64,000 nucleotides of DNA. Origin: Glutamicibacter soli. GTDB taxonomy: Bacteria > Actinomycetota > Actinomycetes > Actinomycetales > Micrococcaceae. The stretch covers positions 1 through 64,000 of the forward strand of contig NZ_POAF01000004.1 of the NCBI RefSeq assembly GCF_003309065.1, read 5' to 3'. Each line of letters begins with the position of its first letter. Position 1 is the first letter of the stretch. The position numbers and the translations under genes were made by a program. This document shows positions 10,657 to 19,022 of this stretch, one piece after another. The notes under the pieces were generated by a model. It saw only the letters and a list, made by a program, of their open reading frames with translations, had not been told where the DNA came from and made no database searches.

Positions 10657-12101
10657 TGCAGCTTTGCGGTCCAGGGGTCGATCTTCACGGCTGGCTGCTT
10701 GCGGGTAGCCAGCCAGTGGCCCAGCCACAGCAGCAAGAAGATCGGCAGGCCGATGTAGGAGGAGACCACCTGCAGCAGGTTGCCCTCGATGACCGCCTGG
10801 TAGTTCTGGCCGGCGATGACCACGATGAGGATCACGAACGCCAGGATCGGGCCCAGCGGGAACAGCGGCGCCTTGTAGGGCAGCTTGGCCAGGTCCTGGC
10901 CGCTGGCGATGTACTGCTTGCGGAACTGGTAGTGGCAGACCGCGATGCCCACCCAGGCGATGAATCCCGACAGGCCTGAGACGTTCAGCAGCCAGGTGTA
11001 GGCTGCGCCCTGCCCGATGATGGCCGTCAGGAAGCCGAACAGGCCCACCGAAGCGGTCAGCAGCATGGCGGGCATCGGCACGCCGCGGCGGTTCAGCCGC
11101 CCGAAGATCTTCGGCGCCTTGCCGTCCAGCGCCATCGAATAAAGCATGCGCGCAGAGGCATATAGCCCTGAGTTGCCCGCGGACAGGATGGCGGAGAGGA
11201 TCACTGCGTTCATCAGCGCCGCGGCGAAAGCGATGCCGGCGCGCTCGAAGACCAGGGTGAACGGCGAGGTCGCAATGTCGGATGCCTCGGAGGAGAGCAG
11301 CGAGGGATCCAGGTACGGGATCAGCATGCCGATCACGAAGATCGCGCCGATGTAGAACAGCATGATGCGCCAGAAGATCGCCTTGATGGCCTTCGGGATG
11401 TCGCGCTTGGGGTTCTCCGCCTCGCCGGCTGCCACGCCGATCAGCTCGGTGCCCTGGAAGGAGAAGCCGGCGATCATGAAGACCGAGACGATGGACAGCC
11501 AGCCGCCGACGATCGGCGCCTCGCCTTCGGTCCAGTTGCTGAAGCCGGGCGAGGTTCCGCCGATGATGCCGAAGATCATCGCCACACCGCAGATCAGGAA
11601 CACGATCACGGTGACGACCTTGATCATCGCCAGCCAGTACTCGCCCTCGCCAAAGGCCTTGGCGGACAGGGCGTTCAGGCCAGTGAGCAGCGCCAGGAAG
11701 AGCGCCGCCCAGATCCAGCTCGGGGAATTGGGGAACCAGTAGGACATGATGATGCCCGCGGCGACCAGCTCGGCGGCGACGGTGATCGCCCAGTTGAACC
11801 AGTAGTTCCAGCCAATGGCAAAGCCGAAATGCCGGTTCACGAAGACAGTGGCATAGGTCTGGAAGGAGCCGGCGACCGGGAGCCGCGCGCTCATTTCGCC
11901 CAGCGACTGCATCAGCAGCAGCACCATGAGGCCGATCAGGCCGTAGGCAATGAGCGCTCCCCCGGGGCCCGCGTCGGCGATGGCTCCGCCGGAGGCGACG
12001 AACAGTCCGGTTCCGATCGATCCGCCAATTGCAATCATCTGCAGGTGGCGGGCCTTGAGACCACGCTTCAGACCGTCTTGGGACGGTGCGGGCTCACTCA
12101 T
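10653..12101 (-). CDS. Amino acid permease (APC superfamily, AAT family)
   Basis: Proton-coupled amino acid uptake across the cytoplasmic membrane. The protein has 482 residues with 12 hydrophobic segments and the AAT-family N-terminal signature [20 protein letters not shown] (~14-33), followed by [19 protein letters not shown] and a conserved [15 protein letters not shown] (~211-225). The family includes LysP, GabP and aromatic permeases; the sequence alone does not settle the substrate, though the SYWFP/FEGTEL-type regions resemble lysine/arginine and GABA permeases. It ends in a CTAG shared with pgm. Confidence 0.9.
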   Translation of the reverse strand: MSEPAPSQDGLKRGLKARHLQMIAIGGSIGTGLFVASGGAIADAGPGGALIAYGLIGLMVLLLMQSLGEMSARLPVAGSFQTYATVFVNRHFGFAIGWNYWFNWAITVAAELVAAGIIMSYWFPNSPSWIWAALFLALLTGLNALSAKAFGEGEYWLAMIKVVTVIVFLICGVAMIFGIIGGTSPGFSNWTEGEAPIVGGWLSIVSVFMIAGFSFQGTELIGVAAGEAENPKRDIPKAIKAIFWRIMLFYIGAIFVIGMLIPYLDPSLLSSEASDIATSPFTLVFERAGIAFAAALMNAVILSAILSAGNSGLYASARMLYSMALDGKAPKIFGRLNRRGVPMPAMLLTASVGLFGFLTAIIGQGAAYTWLLNVSGLSGFIAWVGIAVCHYQFRKQYIASGQDLAKLPYKAPLFPLGPILAFVILIVVIAGQNYQAVIEGNLLQVVSSYIGLPIFLLLWLGHWLATRKQPAVKIDPWTAKLH

Positions 12102-12180
12102 GCGTTACAGCTCCTGGTGCATAGAAAAATCCAACCTTTCAATCCAAGCACCCCGGCGAGCTCAAAAGCTATGAACCGCG

Positions 12181-13614
12181 CTACAGTAAGCGATCAATAA
12201 TCTTTCGCTTAGCCCAAGAATATGGAGGATATATCGCGCTCAGAGTATCGACCACCGTAGTTTTGCTCAGTTCCGAGCGCATTTGCGAAAGACGGTCGAA
12301 GCCGTGCTTGCCGTGGTAGGAGCCCATTCCGCTGGCCCCGACACCGCCGAACGGCAGGGACGGAACGATCATCTGGGCCAGCGGCGCGTTGTGCACGATC
12401 GCGCCGGCACGCACCCGGTCGGAGAAGATCGACTGCAGCCGCGGGCTTTCGCTCATCAGGTAGGCGGCCAGCGGGGTGGGCCGCGCAGCGATGAATTCCA
12501 GGGCCTCCTCGAAGGTGGCCACTTCGATCACCGGCAGGATCGGGCCGAAGATCTCCTCCTGCATCAGCGTGCCTTCGAGGTCGACATTGCGCATGATGGT
12601 CGGCGCGATGCGCAGGGTCTGCTCGTCGTACTGCCCGCCGTGCACCACCTCGCCCTGCTCGAACATGTCCAGCAGGCGCTGGAAATGGCGGTGGCTGGCG
12701 ATGCGCCCGAAGTCCGGGTGCGTCAACGGGTCCTTGCCGTAGAAGCTGTGGATGGTCTGGCCCAGGCGCTCGATCAGCGGCGCCGAGTCGCCGATGGTCA
12801 GCACGTAGTCCGGGGCCACGCAGGTCTGGCCCGCGTTCATGAACTTCGCGTAGGCCAGGCGCTTGGCGGTGGCCGGCAGCTGGTTGTCGACCACTGCCGG
12901 GGACTTGCCGCCCAGCTCCAGGGTCGTGGGGGTCAGGTGCTTGGCGGCTGCGGCGGCGACCACCTTGGCGACCTTCTCGCCTCCGGTGAAGAAGATGTGG
13001 TCCCAGCGCGCGGCCAGCAGCTCGGTGGCGGTGTCCACGCCGCCCTCGATGACGGCGAACACGCGGTTGTCCAGGTACAGCGGCAGGAACTTGGCCAGTG
13101 CGCCGGAGGTCGCCGGCGCGATCTCCGAAGGCTTCAGCACCGCGGCGTTGCCGGCGGCGATGGCGGCGACCAGCGGGGCGAGCATGAGCTGCAGCGGGTA
13201 GTTCCACGGGCCGATGATCAGCACCAGGCCCAGCGGGCGGGGCTCGACCTTGGCCATGGCCGGCTGCAGCGCCAGCGGCACCTTGACGTTGGTGTGGTCC
13301 ATCCATTCGGCCAAGTGGCGCAGAGCGAAGTCGATCTCCGCGCGGACCACGTCCACCTCGGAGAACTTCGCTTCGGTGGCGCCCTTGCCTAGGTCCTCGT
13401 TCAGCGCGGCGAGGAAGTCGTCCAGGTGCTCTTCGAGCATCTTCTCCAGCGCGCGCAGCTGCTGGACGCGGAAACGGCGCGGGTGGGTGATGCGGGTATC
13501 GGCGGAGTGGCGCAGGTTCGCCAGCGTGGCGGCGATTTTCGACGGATGCTCATCCACGGGCGGCGCGAAGTCGCCGACGGGATCGGGCAGCGGAGTGGAA
13601 GTAAACAGACCCAT
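12181..13614 (-). CDS. Aldehyde dehydrogenase, class 3 type
   Basis: NAD(P)+-dependent oxidation of aldehydes to acids. Catalytic Glu lies in LELGGKSPAVV (~232-242) and the nucleophilic Cys in MNAGQTCVAPDYV (~259-271). The C-terminal tail MGSYHGKHGFDRLS and the hydrophobic-basic YPPYSWAKRKII end are features of the ALDH3/fatty-aldehyde type. Length is 477 residues, usual for the class. Fatty or aromatic aldehydes are likely substrates. The 79-bp gap to the downstream permease is AT-rich; no shared function is evident. Confidence 0.93.
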   Translation of the reverse strand: MGLFTSTPLPDPVGDFAPPVDEHPSKIAATLANLRHSADTRITHPRRFRVQQLRALEKMLEEHLDDFLAALNEDLGKGATEAKFSEVDVVRAEIDFALRHLAEWMDHTNVKVPLALQPAMAKVEPRPLGLVLIIGPWNYPLQLMLAPLVAAIAAGNAAVLKPSEIAPATSGALAKFLPLYLDNRVFAVIEGGVDTATELLAARWDHIFFTGGEKVAKVVAAAAAKHLTPTTLELGGKSPAVVDNQLPATAKRLAYAKFMNAGQTCVAPDYVLTIGDSAPLIERLGQTIHSFYGKDPLTHPDFGRIASHRHFQRLLDMFEQGEVVHGGQYDEQTLRIAPTIMRNVDLEGTLMQEEIFGPILPVIEVATFEEALEFIAARPTPLAAYLMSESPRLQSIFSDRVRAGAIVHNAPLAQMIVPSLPFGGVGASGMGSYHGKHGFDRLSQMRSELSKTTVVDTLSAIYPPYSWAKRKIIDRLL

Positions 13615-13642
13615 GAGTCGAGACTACGTCAACGGGCTGGAC

Positions 13643-13689
13643 TTGACCTGATTGCGACCACCTTTATTTTGTATCAACTAGTTGGTACA
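13643..13689 (+). promoter_or_regulatory. Promoter with 20-bp palindromic operator before the GntR operon
   Basis: A near-consensus -35 TTGACC (13643-13648) is spaced 16 bp from an AT-rich -10 TATTTT (13665-13670). The 20-bp sequence TGTATCAACTAGTTGGTACA at 13670-13689 reads as its own reverse complement except for one symmetric mismatch pair. It begins at the last base of the -10 and covers the likely transcription start, so a bound repressor would block RNA polymerase. The GntR protein at the end of this operon is the natural candidate ligand. Confidence 0.65.
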
Positions 13690-13711
13690 TTCTTTTCGAA
13701 AGGCGGGACCA

Positions 13712-15307
13712 ATGAATAATTCGTTGACTTCACAGTTCGGCAGCTTCGCGATTGCGGCCTTGGTCATCTACGTGATCCTGCGCAACCTCGCGTCCAAGGA
13801 GGGCGGAGACCGGCTGGCTCTGGCCCGCCGGCACGCCTTCTGGTGCGCGCTCATCGGATTTTTCGCCAGCACGTCGGCCGACTGGTTCAGCACCCTCGCG
13901 GCAGTCCCGTACTACGACGAATCGCCGCTTCGCATTCCCGAGGCCATCGGGGTGGCCGCGACCCCGGCGCTGTGGGTCGCCTTCATCTACATCGCAGGGC
14001 AGTTCACCTGGCCCCACAAGCTCCGGCCGAAGCGCACGGCCTCGCTGCAGCCTCGGACCTTGTCCGGGCTGGTGCCCAAGTCCCTGGTCGGAATCATGGC
14101 GGCAACCTTCGCCGCCGGCATGCTGGCGATTTACAGCGTCCGCGACGTCACGGGCTTCGCCCCCACGCCGGAGGTCATCGAGGACGACGGCGACGGCTAC
14201 TACATGACCGCCGATGCCCAGGACGGGTTGCGTTCGGCCGCAGAGGTCCTGCCCTATCTGGCACTGAGCCTGGTCCTTCTGCTGGTCGCCGCCTTCGCCG
14301 CCACCATCCTCATCCTGCGGCGCAAGCCGCTGGACGGCATCAGCGAGCACGACAACCGGCTGCTGCGCATCACCTGGCTCAATCGCCTCTACCGCACGGT
14401 GACGGTGCTCCTGGCCGGCCTCGCCGGCGAAGCCCTGCACTTCAAGGCACGGTGGATCTCCGATGACGCCGACAAATCCATGGGTGGCGAAGGCATCGAG
14501 TACTGGGAACGGATGAACGACCTCGCGGGCCGGTGGGACCAGACCGCCAACTACATCGCCCTGGCCATCACCGTCGTCATGTTCTTCTGGCGCCCGCCGG
14601 TGAACTTCGAATCCCTGCGGCCGGCCGTCTCCAGCGCCTTCAACCGGCTGCGCGAGCAGCTGTTCGCGGTGCAGTATCTGAGCGCCATGGCTGCCATCCT
14701 GCTGGTCGCCGTCGGATGGCCAATGCTGCCGAGCTCCGAGACGCAGGAGATGCCGACCGCCGAACGCGCCACCGCCATCCTGGCCCTCCTCGCGGGCGCG
14801 ACGCTGTTCTACCTACTGGTCAACGCCGCCTACCTGGCGTACATGGCGATCAAGACCCGCGCGGCCGCGCGAATGCCCAAACCCGCCGCACGGCTGCCGC
14901 TGTGGACCTATGTCGTTGCCGGACTCCTGATGGCGGCCGGCCTGTACTTCCTGCTCTTCCCTCCGCTGGATCTGCTGTGGGGATTTGTCGCGCCGAACCG
15001 GTGGATCATTGCCGGGCTGGCCGCGGCACTGCTCGCCGCGCATGCAGGATTCGTCCTGCTCGTCCGCTCCGTGGCGATCCCTTGGCAGGTGGGCGCAGAG
15101 GTGGAAATCTGGTATCGGCAGGTGCTTGAAATCCGCTCGCTGCGCGTAGTCGCCGGCGCGTTCGTGGCCATGCCAATGATGGGATACCAGTTGTTCGCCG
15201 AATTCTCCCTGTTCGGCCTGCTGGTCTTCTGTGCGCCGGCGGTGCTGGCGCTGCCGCGCCCGCAAGGTTCGATGCGGCCGGAGACCAGTGACGCGGGCCG
15301 CCGATGA
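13712..15307 (+). CDS. Large polytopic membrane protein of unknown function
   Basis: A 531-residue protein with about 11-12 hydrophobic segments spread along its length (for example near residues 8-21, 40-58, 73-92, 123-142, 178-205, 280-296, 323-343, 354-384, 403-425, 435-455 and 487-512). No catalytic or transporter motif is recognisable. It starts at ATG 13712 with a purine-rich GAAAGGCGGG ribosome-binding site. It is translationally coupled (ATGA) to a small GntR regulator. In known YtrA-type operons the regulator is paired with ABC-transporter or other membrane proteins acting in envelope stress; this protein replaces them here, but that role is inference. Confidence 0.75.
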   Translation: MNNSLTSQFGSFAIAALVIYVILRNLASKEGGDRLALARRHAFWCALIGFFASTSADWFSTLAAVPYYDESPLRIPEAIGVAATPALWVAFIYIAGQFTWPHKLRPKRTASLQPRTLSGLVPKSLVGIMAATFAAGMLAIYSVRDVTGFAPTPEVIEDDGDGYYMTADAQDGLRSAAEVLPYLALSLVLLLVAAFAATILILRRKPLDGISEHDNRLLRITWLNRLYRTVTVLLAGLAGEALHFKARWISDDADKSMGGEGIEYWERMNDLAGRWDQTANYIALAITVVMFFWRPPVNFESLRPAVSSAFNRLREQLFAVQYLSAMAAILLVAVGWPMLPSSETQEMPTAERATAILALLAGATLFYLLVNAAYLAYMAIKTRAAARMPKPAARLPLWTYVVAGLLMAAGLYFLLFPPLDLLWGFVAPNRWIIAGLAAALLAAHAGFVLLVRSVAIPWQVGAEVEIWYRQVLEIRSLRVVAGAFVAMPMMGYQLFAEFSLFGLLVFCAPAVLALPRPQGSMRPETSDAGRR

Positions 15308-15669
15308 GCGCCCAGATCACCGTTGACCTGGACTCGGCGCTGCCGCCCTATGAACAGATCCGCGCCCAGGTGGCTTCGCTGATTTCGCTGGGCGAACTGG
15401 CCGCCGGGAGCAGGCTGCCCACGGTGCGCGCGCTGGCCGCCGATCTGGGTGTGGCCGCCGGCACCGTGGCCCGCGCCTACAAGGAACTGGAGGCCGAAGG
15501 GCTGATCTCCTCGCGCCGCCGGGCGGGCACCGTGGTCAATGAGCTGCCAGGGCAGCCAGCGCTGGACGAGCACCTGGTCGAGGCAGTGGACAGGGTCTGG
15601 GCACTGGCCGCGGAGCTGGGGGTGGACGCGGCGACGGTCAAGGCGCTGGTTGCGCGGAGGACGCGATAG
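15304..15669 (+). CDS. GntR-family transcriptional regulator (YtrA subfamily)
   Basis: A 121-residue protein: N-terminal winged HTH (YEQIRAQVASLISLGELAAG, then LPTVRALAADLGVAAGTVARAYKELEAEG at ~38-66) and only ~45 residues after it. Short GntR proteins of this form belong to the YtrA subfamily, which lack a large ligand-binding domain and normally repress their own operon. Its ATG overlaps the stop of the upstream membrane protein. The palindrome at 13670-13689 is the likely operator. Confidence 0.9.
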   Translation: MSAQITVDLDSALPPYEQIRAQVASLISLGELAAGSRLPTVRALAADLGVAAGTVARAYKELEAEGLISSRRRAGTVVNELPGQPALDEHLVEAVDRVWALAAELGVDAATVKALVARRTR

Positions 15670-15786
15670 CTCGGTAACCCTGTCACCACCGCATCATTTC
15701 CCGAGCAGCCGGGATTCGGTTGACGGTGTCCGCCCCTCTTTGTAGGCTCAGCCTAAGCTCACCGCAATGCTTGGAATGGATAACCT

Positions 15787-15981
15787 GTGGATCCGGTTTC
15801 GATTTTGATCGTCTGCGTTTTGGTCATACTTTGCGCGCTGCCGTTTGCCATAGGCGCCATGCGCAGTCTCGACCGACGAGCCGACGACCTCGAAGGATCT
15901 GACCCGGAAATCTCCAGGGCACTTCGAGAAGCACGGAAGAATATCGATCGCGGCAGGGGCTACGAAGATCCGAGGCTCTAG
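15787..15981 (+). CDS. Small single-pass membrane protein
   Basis: A 64-residue protein starting at GTG 15787. It has a hydrophobic N-terminal segment (VSILIVCVLVILCALPFAIG, residues 4-23) followed by a charged, helical tail rich in Arg, Asp and Glu. No family recognised. Coding support is moderate: it has a typical membrane-anchor-plus-charged-tail layout and is followed by a GC-rich inverted repeat at 15983-16000, but no strong ribosome-binding site is visible. Confidence 0.5.
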   Translation: MDPVSILIVCVLVILCALPFAIGAMRSLDRRADDLEGSDPEISRALREARKNIDRGRGYEDPRL

Positions 15982-15982
15982 C

Positions 15983-16000
15983 GGCCGGCACGGGCCGGCC
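15983..16000 (+). terminator. Possible weak terminator after the small membrane protein
   Basis: GGCCGG/CCGGCC inverted repeat with a 6-nt loop, two bases after a stop codon. There is no T-run behind it, so it could be a Rho-dependent or non-functional stem. Confidence 0.35.
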
Positions 16001-16022
16001 AACTTCCAACGGCGTTAAGGAT

Positions 16023-16051
16023 TTGTCCTTGCGCAGATATCTGCGTACCCT
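16023..16051 (+). promoter_or_regulatory. Promoter of the thi operon with a palindrome in its spacer
   Basis: TTGTCC (16023-16028) and TACCCT (16046-16051) are separated by exactly 17 bp, and the predicted start of transcription falls a few bases before the TPP aptamer. The spacer contains a perfect 14-bp palindrome, CGCAGATATCTGCG (16032-16045), ending right at the -10. It could be an operator for an unknown regulator. Confidence 0.5.
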
Positions 16052-16061
16052 CGGGATCAGT

Positions 16062-16137
16062 GACACGGGGTGTCGGAGAAGCCGACTGAGATGAGACCCG
16101 TTGAACCTGAACTAGGTCAAGCTAGCGGAGGGATGTC
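16062..16137 (+). promoter_or_regulatory. TPP riboswitch (THI element)
   Basis: Senses thiamine pyrophosphate and lowers expression of the thi genes. The universal blocks are all present in order: CGGGGTG (16067-16073), the pyrimidine-sensing CTGAGATGAGACCC, GTTGAACCTGA, CT-GGTCA and AGCGGAGGGA. GACA (16062-16065) and TGTC (16134-16137) can close the P1 helix. The 3' strand contains the Shine-Dalgarno GGAGGGA (16127-16133), 6 nt before the thiM ATG. Ligand binding would therefore hide the ribosome-binding site directly; control is most likely at translation initiation, with no separate terminator hairpin visible. Confidence 0.95.
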
Positions 16138-16139
16138 GC

Positions 16140-16934
16140 ATGACTCTGCCTATTGTTGCCCGCAATTACCGGGAACAATCCCCCTTGGTGTTCTGCCTGA
16201 CAAACACCGTGGTTACCAACTTCACCGCCAATGTACTGCTGGCTTCCGGCGCGGCCCCGGCCATGACTGACCTGCCCGGGGAAGCCAGGCCGTTCGCCGC
16301 GGCCGCCTCGGCCGTGCTGGTCAACCTGGGCACGCCCACCACCGAGCAGCTGCGCGCCATGGAAGAAGCTGTCGAGTCGGCGAGCGCCGCAGGCACCCCC
16401 TGGGTGCTGGATCCGGTGGCCGTCGGAGCGTTGCCGGTCCGCACGGAATTCGCCCGGCGCATCGTCGCCCGCCGCCCCACGCTGATCCGCGGCAACGCCT
16501 CGGAAATCATGGCGCTGGCCGGCTGGGAGTCCTCCGGCCGAGGTGTGGATTCGCTGGACAGCGTGCAGGAAGCCATCGCCGCCGGGCGTGAGCTGGCAGT
16601 GAAATACGGTTCGGTGGTCGCGATCTCCGGCGAGGCGGACGCCATCATCGACGCGCAGCGCACCGTGCTGGTGCACACCAACGGCATCGGCCTGACCCGC
16701 ATCACCGGCGGAGGCTGCGCCCTGGGTGCGGTGTGCGCGGGCATGCTCGCGGTGCATGAGGACCCGTTCGAAGCCGCCGTGGCGGCCCATGGTTACTACG
16801 GCCTGGCCGCCGAAAAGGCGCTGGCCGCCAGCTCCGGGCCGGGCAGTTTTGCCGTGGCCTTCCTCGATTCCCTGGCGGCCGTCGAGCCCGCCGCACTTGA
16901 GACCCTGAACTGTGAGGAAAAGACCTATGCGTGA
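16140..16934 (+). CDS. thiM: Hydroxyethylthiazole kinase
   Basis: Salvage enzyme that phosphorylates 4-methyl-5-(2-hydroxyethyl)thiazole with ATP, giving the thiazole phosphate for ThiE. The 264-residue protein shows the substrate loop [20 protein letters not shown]-type N-terminus (residues ~21-40), VLDPVAVGA and the anion-hole/catalytic stretch [14 protein letters not shown] with the family's conserved Cys. It is first in a riboswitch-controlled operon and its end overlaps thiE by 8 nt. With ThiE, ThiD and TenA here and no thiC or thiG, this locus looks like a thiamine salvage unit. Confidence 0.96.
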   Translation: MTLPIVARNYREQSPLVFCLTNTVVTNFTANVLLASGAAPAMTDLPGEARPFAAAASAVLVNLGTPTTEQLRAMEEAVESASAAGTPWVLDPVAVGALPVRTEFARRIVARRPTLIRGNASEIMALAGWESSGRGVDSLDSVQEAIAAGRELAVKYGSVVAISGEADAIIDAQRTVLVHTNGIGLTRITGGGCALGAVCAGMLAVHEDPFEAAVAAHGYYGLAAEKALAASSGPGSFAVAFLDSLAAVEPAALETLNCEEKTYA

Positions 16935-17568
16935 TCTCGGAGCCTACCTGGTGGCCAACACCGCCAGCTGCAGCCCGCATAGCACCCTTGAGGTGATCGA
17001 GGCAGCCGTGGCCGGCGGGATCCAGTGGATCCAGCTGCGCGCCAAGGAGGAAAGCGCCCGCGAGTTCTTCGAGCTGACGCTTGCGGCCGCAAAGCTGACC
17101 GAGGGCAAGGCGCAGCTGCTGGTCAACGACCGCATCGACGTATTCCTGGCGGCCCGCGCCGCCGGGGCCGCGGTGGCCGGCATCCACATCGGGCAGAAGG
17201 ACGTGCCGGTGTCCCTGGCCCGCCAGCTGATCGGCGAGGGCATCATCGGGCTCAGCGCCTCCACGCGGGAGCAGATCGCCCAGGCCAACCTGGATGCCGA
17301 GTTCATCGACTACCTAGGTGTTGGCGCGGTGCGCGCCACCCCGACCAAGAAGGACCACCCCACCCCGCTGGGCCTGGACGGCTTCGCGGAACGCACCGGC
17401 TGGACCGCGCTGCCCTGCGTGGCCATCGGCGCGGTGACCGCCGATGACGCCGCGGCCATCCGCGCCGGCGGCGGCGCCGGGATGGCCGTGGTGCGCCCAG
17501 TCTGCCAGGCAGATGATCCGCGCAGCGCCAGCGCCCAGCTGGTTTCCGCCTGGGAGGAGGCCAAGTGA
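16927..17568 (+). CDS. thiE: Thiamine-phosphate synthase
   Basis: Joins HMP-PP and thiazole phosphate to form thiamine monophosphate. A TIM-barrel protein of 213 residues with the family motifs IQLRAKEE (~38-45), LLVNDRIDV (~66-74), [10 protein letters not shown] (~87-96), [14 protein letters not shown] (~139-152) and a C-terminal phosphate-binding [20 protein letters not shown]. The ATG at 16927 is preferred over the GTG at 16912 because GAGGAAAAG at 16914-16922 gives it a ribosome-binding site and the [11 protein letters not shown] start matches the family. It overlaps thiM by 8 nt and thiD by 4 nt. Confidence 0.95.
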   Translation: MRDLGAYLVANTASCSPHSTLEVIEAAVAGGIQWIQLRAKEESAREFFELTLAAAKLTEGKAQLLVNDRIDVFLAARAAGAAVAGIHIGQKDVPVSLARQLIGEGIIGLSASTREQIAQANLDAEFIDYLGVGAVRATPTKKDHPTPLGLDGFAERTGWTALPCVAIGAVTADDAAAIRAGGGAGMAVVRPVCQADDPRSASAQLVSAWEEAK

Positions 17569-18989
17569 ACATCCTTTCCATCGCGGGCTCCGACCCGTCC
17601 GGCGGCGCCGGCATCCAGGCCGATCTGAAGGCCATTGCCGCCAACGGCGGCTACGGCATGGCAGTGATCACGGCGCTGACCGCGCAGAACACCCGCGGGG
17701 TCAGCGGAGTGCAGGCCATCGACGGGGATTTCGTCACCGCGCAGCTTGAAACGCTCAGCGCGGATGTGCGCATCGACGCGGTGAAGATCGGCATGCTGGC
17801 AAACCAGGAGATCATCGGCGCTGTCGCCGCCTGGCTGGATACCGTCAACGCCCCGGTGGTGCTGGACCCGGTCATGGTGGCCACCAGCGGCGATGCCCTG
17901 CTGGAGGACGCCGCCGCGCTGCACCCGCTGCTGGCCCGCGCCACCGTGATCACCCCGAACACCGCCGAGCTCGGCGCGCTGCTCGGCGAAGCCGCCGCGC
18001 AGGACTGGGAGCTCGTGCTGGAGCAGGCCCGGCGTCTGGCCTCCGCCCACGACGTGCTGGTGCTGGCCAAGGGCGGGCACCTGGCCGGGGCGCAGTGCCC
18101 CGATGCGCTGGTCTCCGCCGCCGGGGTGCTGGCCGAGTTCAGCTCCCCGCGCCTGGCTACCAAAAACACCCATGGCACCGGCTGCACCCTGTCCAGCGCG
18201 CTGGCCACCCGCTTCGCCGCCACCGGCGACTGGGCGACCGCGCTGGAACAGGCCAAGGGCTACATGTTGCGCGCCATCGGCGCCGCTGACGAGCTGCAGG
18301 TGGGCTCCGGGCACGGGCCGGTGCACCACTTCGTCGACTTCTTCGGCGCCGCGGATCCGATGGCCGCCTGGTGGGAGGACATCGCACCGCTGCGCGCGGG
18401 CATTGACGAGCTGGAGTTCATCGTGCAGCTGGCCGACGGCAGCCTGGAGCGCGAGAAGTTCGAATACTACCTGGCGCAGGACGCCCTGTACCTGCAGCGC
18501 TACGCGCAGGTGCTGGCGCAGGCCAGCGCGCTGGCCCCTGAGCTGGATTCCCAGCGCTTCTGGGCCAAGGGCGCCGGGGAAATCCTGGAGGGCGAGCTGC
18601 AGCTGCACCGCAGCCACCTGGTGGAAGGACTGGCGAACCCGTCGGCCACCACGCTGAACTACGTGAACCACCTGTCCTCCTGCAATTCCAGCTACCCGGA
18701 GCTGATCGCCGCGATCCTGCCGTGCTACTGGCTGTACCAGGACATCGGCAAGCGGCTTGCGGCGGCCAACTACGAAGGCCACCCCTACGGCGACTGGCTT
18801 CAGACCTACGCCTCGGAGGAGTTCGACGAATCCACCGCGCAGGCCATCGGGATGGTGCGCGCCGCATGGAAACTGGCGGACCCGGCGCAGCGCGAGCGGA
18901 TGCGCCAGGCGTTCCTGCGTTCCAGCGAGCACGAGCTGGCCTTTTTCGCGCAGGCCCATGCCGAGAGCGTAGAATTCTCTACGGCCTAA
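17565..18989 (+). CDS. thiD-tenA: Bifunctional HMP(-phosphate) kinase ThiD fused to TenA
   Basis: A two-domain 474-residue salvage enzyme. Residues ~1-255 are ThiD (successive phosphorylation of hydroxymethylpyrimidine): GSDPSGGAGIQADLKAI, LDPVMVATSGDALLEDA, ITPNTAELGALLG and the anion-hole KNTHGTGCTLSSALA. Residues ~268-474 are a TenA domain, which hydrolyses thiamine or aminopyrimidine breakdown products: EKFEYYLAQDALYLQRY, SSCNSSYPELIAAILPCYWL (containing the Cys expected of classical TenA) and the glutamate-bearing EEFDES. The fusion is known in some actinobacteria. GTG 17565 overlaps the thiE stop. Confidence 0.95.
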   Translation: MNILSIAGSDPSGGAGIQADLKAIAANGGYGMAVITALTAQNTRGVSGVQAIDGDFVTAQLETLSADVRIDAVKIGMLANQEIIGAVAAWLDTVNAPVVLDPVMVATSGDALLEDAAALHPLLARATVITPNTAELGALLGEAAAQDWELVLEQARRLASAHDVLVLAKGGHLAGAQCPDALVSAAGVLAEFSSPRLATKNTHGTGCTLSSALATRFAATGDWATALEQAKGYMLRAIGAADELQVGSGHGPVHHFVDFFGAADPMAAWWEDIAPLRAGIDELEFIVQLADGSLEREKFEYYLAQDALYLQRYAQVLAQASALAPELDSQRFWAKGAGEILEGELQLHRSHLVEGLANPSATTLNYVNHLSSCNSSYPELIAAILPCYWLYQDIGKRLAAANYEGHPYGDWLQTYASEEFDESTAQAIGMVRAAWKLADPAQRERMRQAFLRSSEHELAFFAQAHAESVEFSTA

Positions 18990-19022
18990 AACGCGTTGGG
19001 GCCGCAGAGTCTGGAGGACTGC

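Noticed and set aside
16070-16270. Open frame starting inside the TPP riboswitch
   Set aside because: It lies within the aptamer and the start of thiM; the riboswitch and thiM explain the sequence completely.
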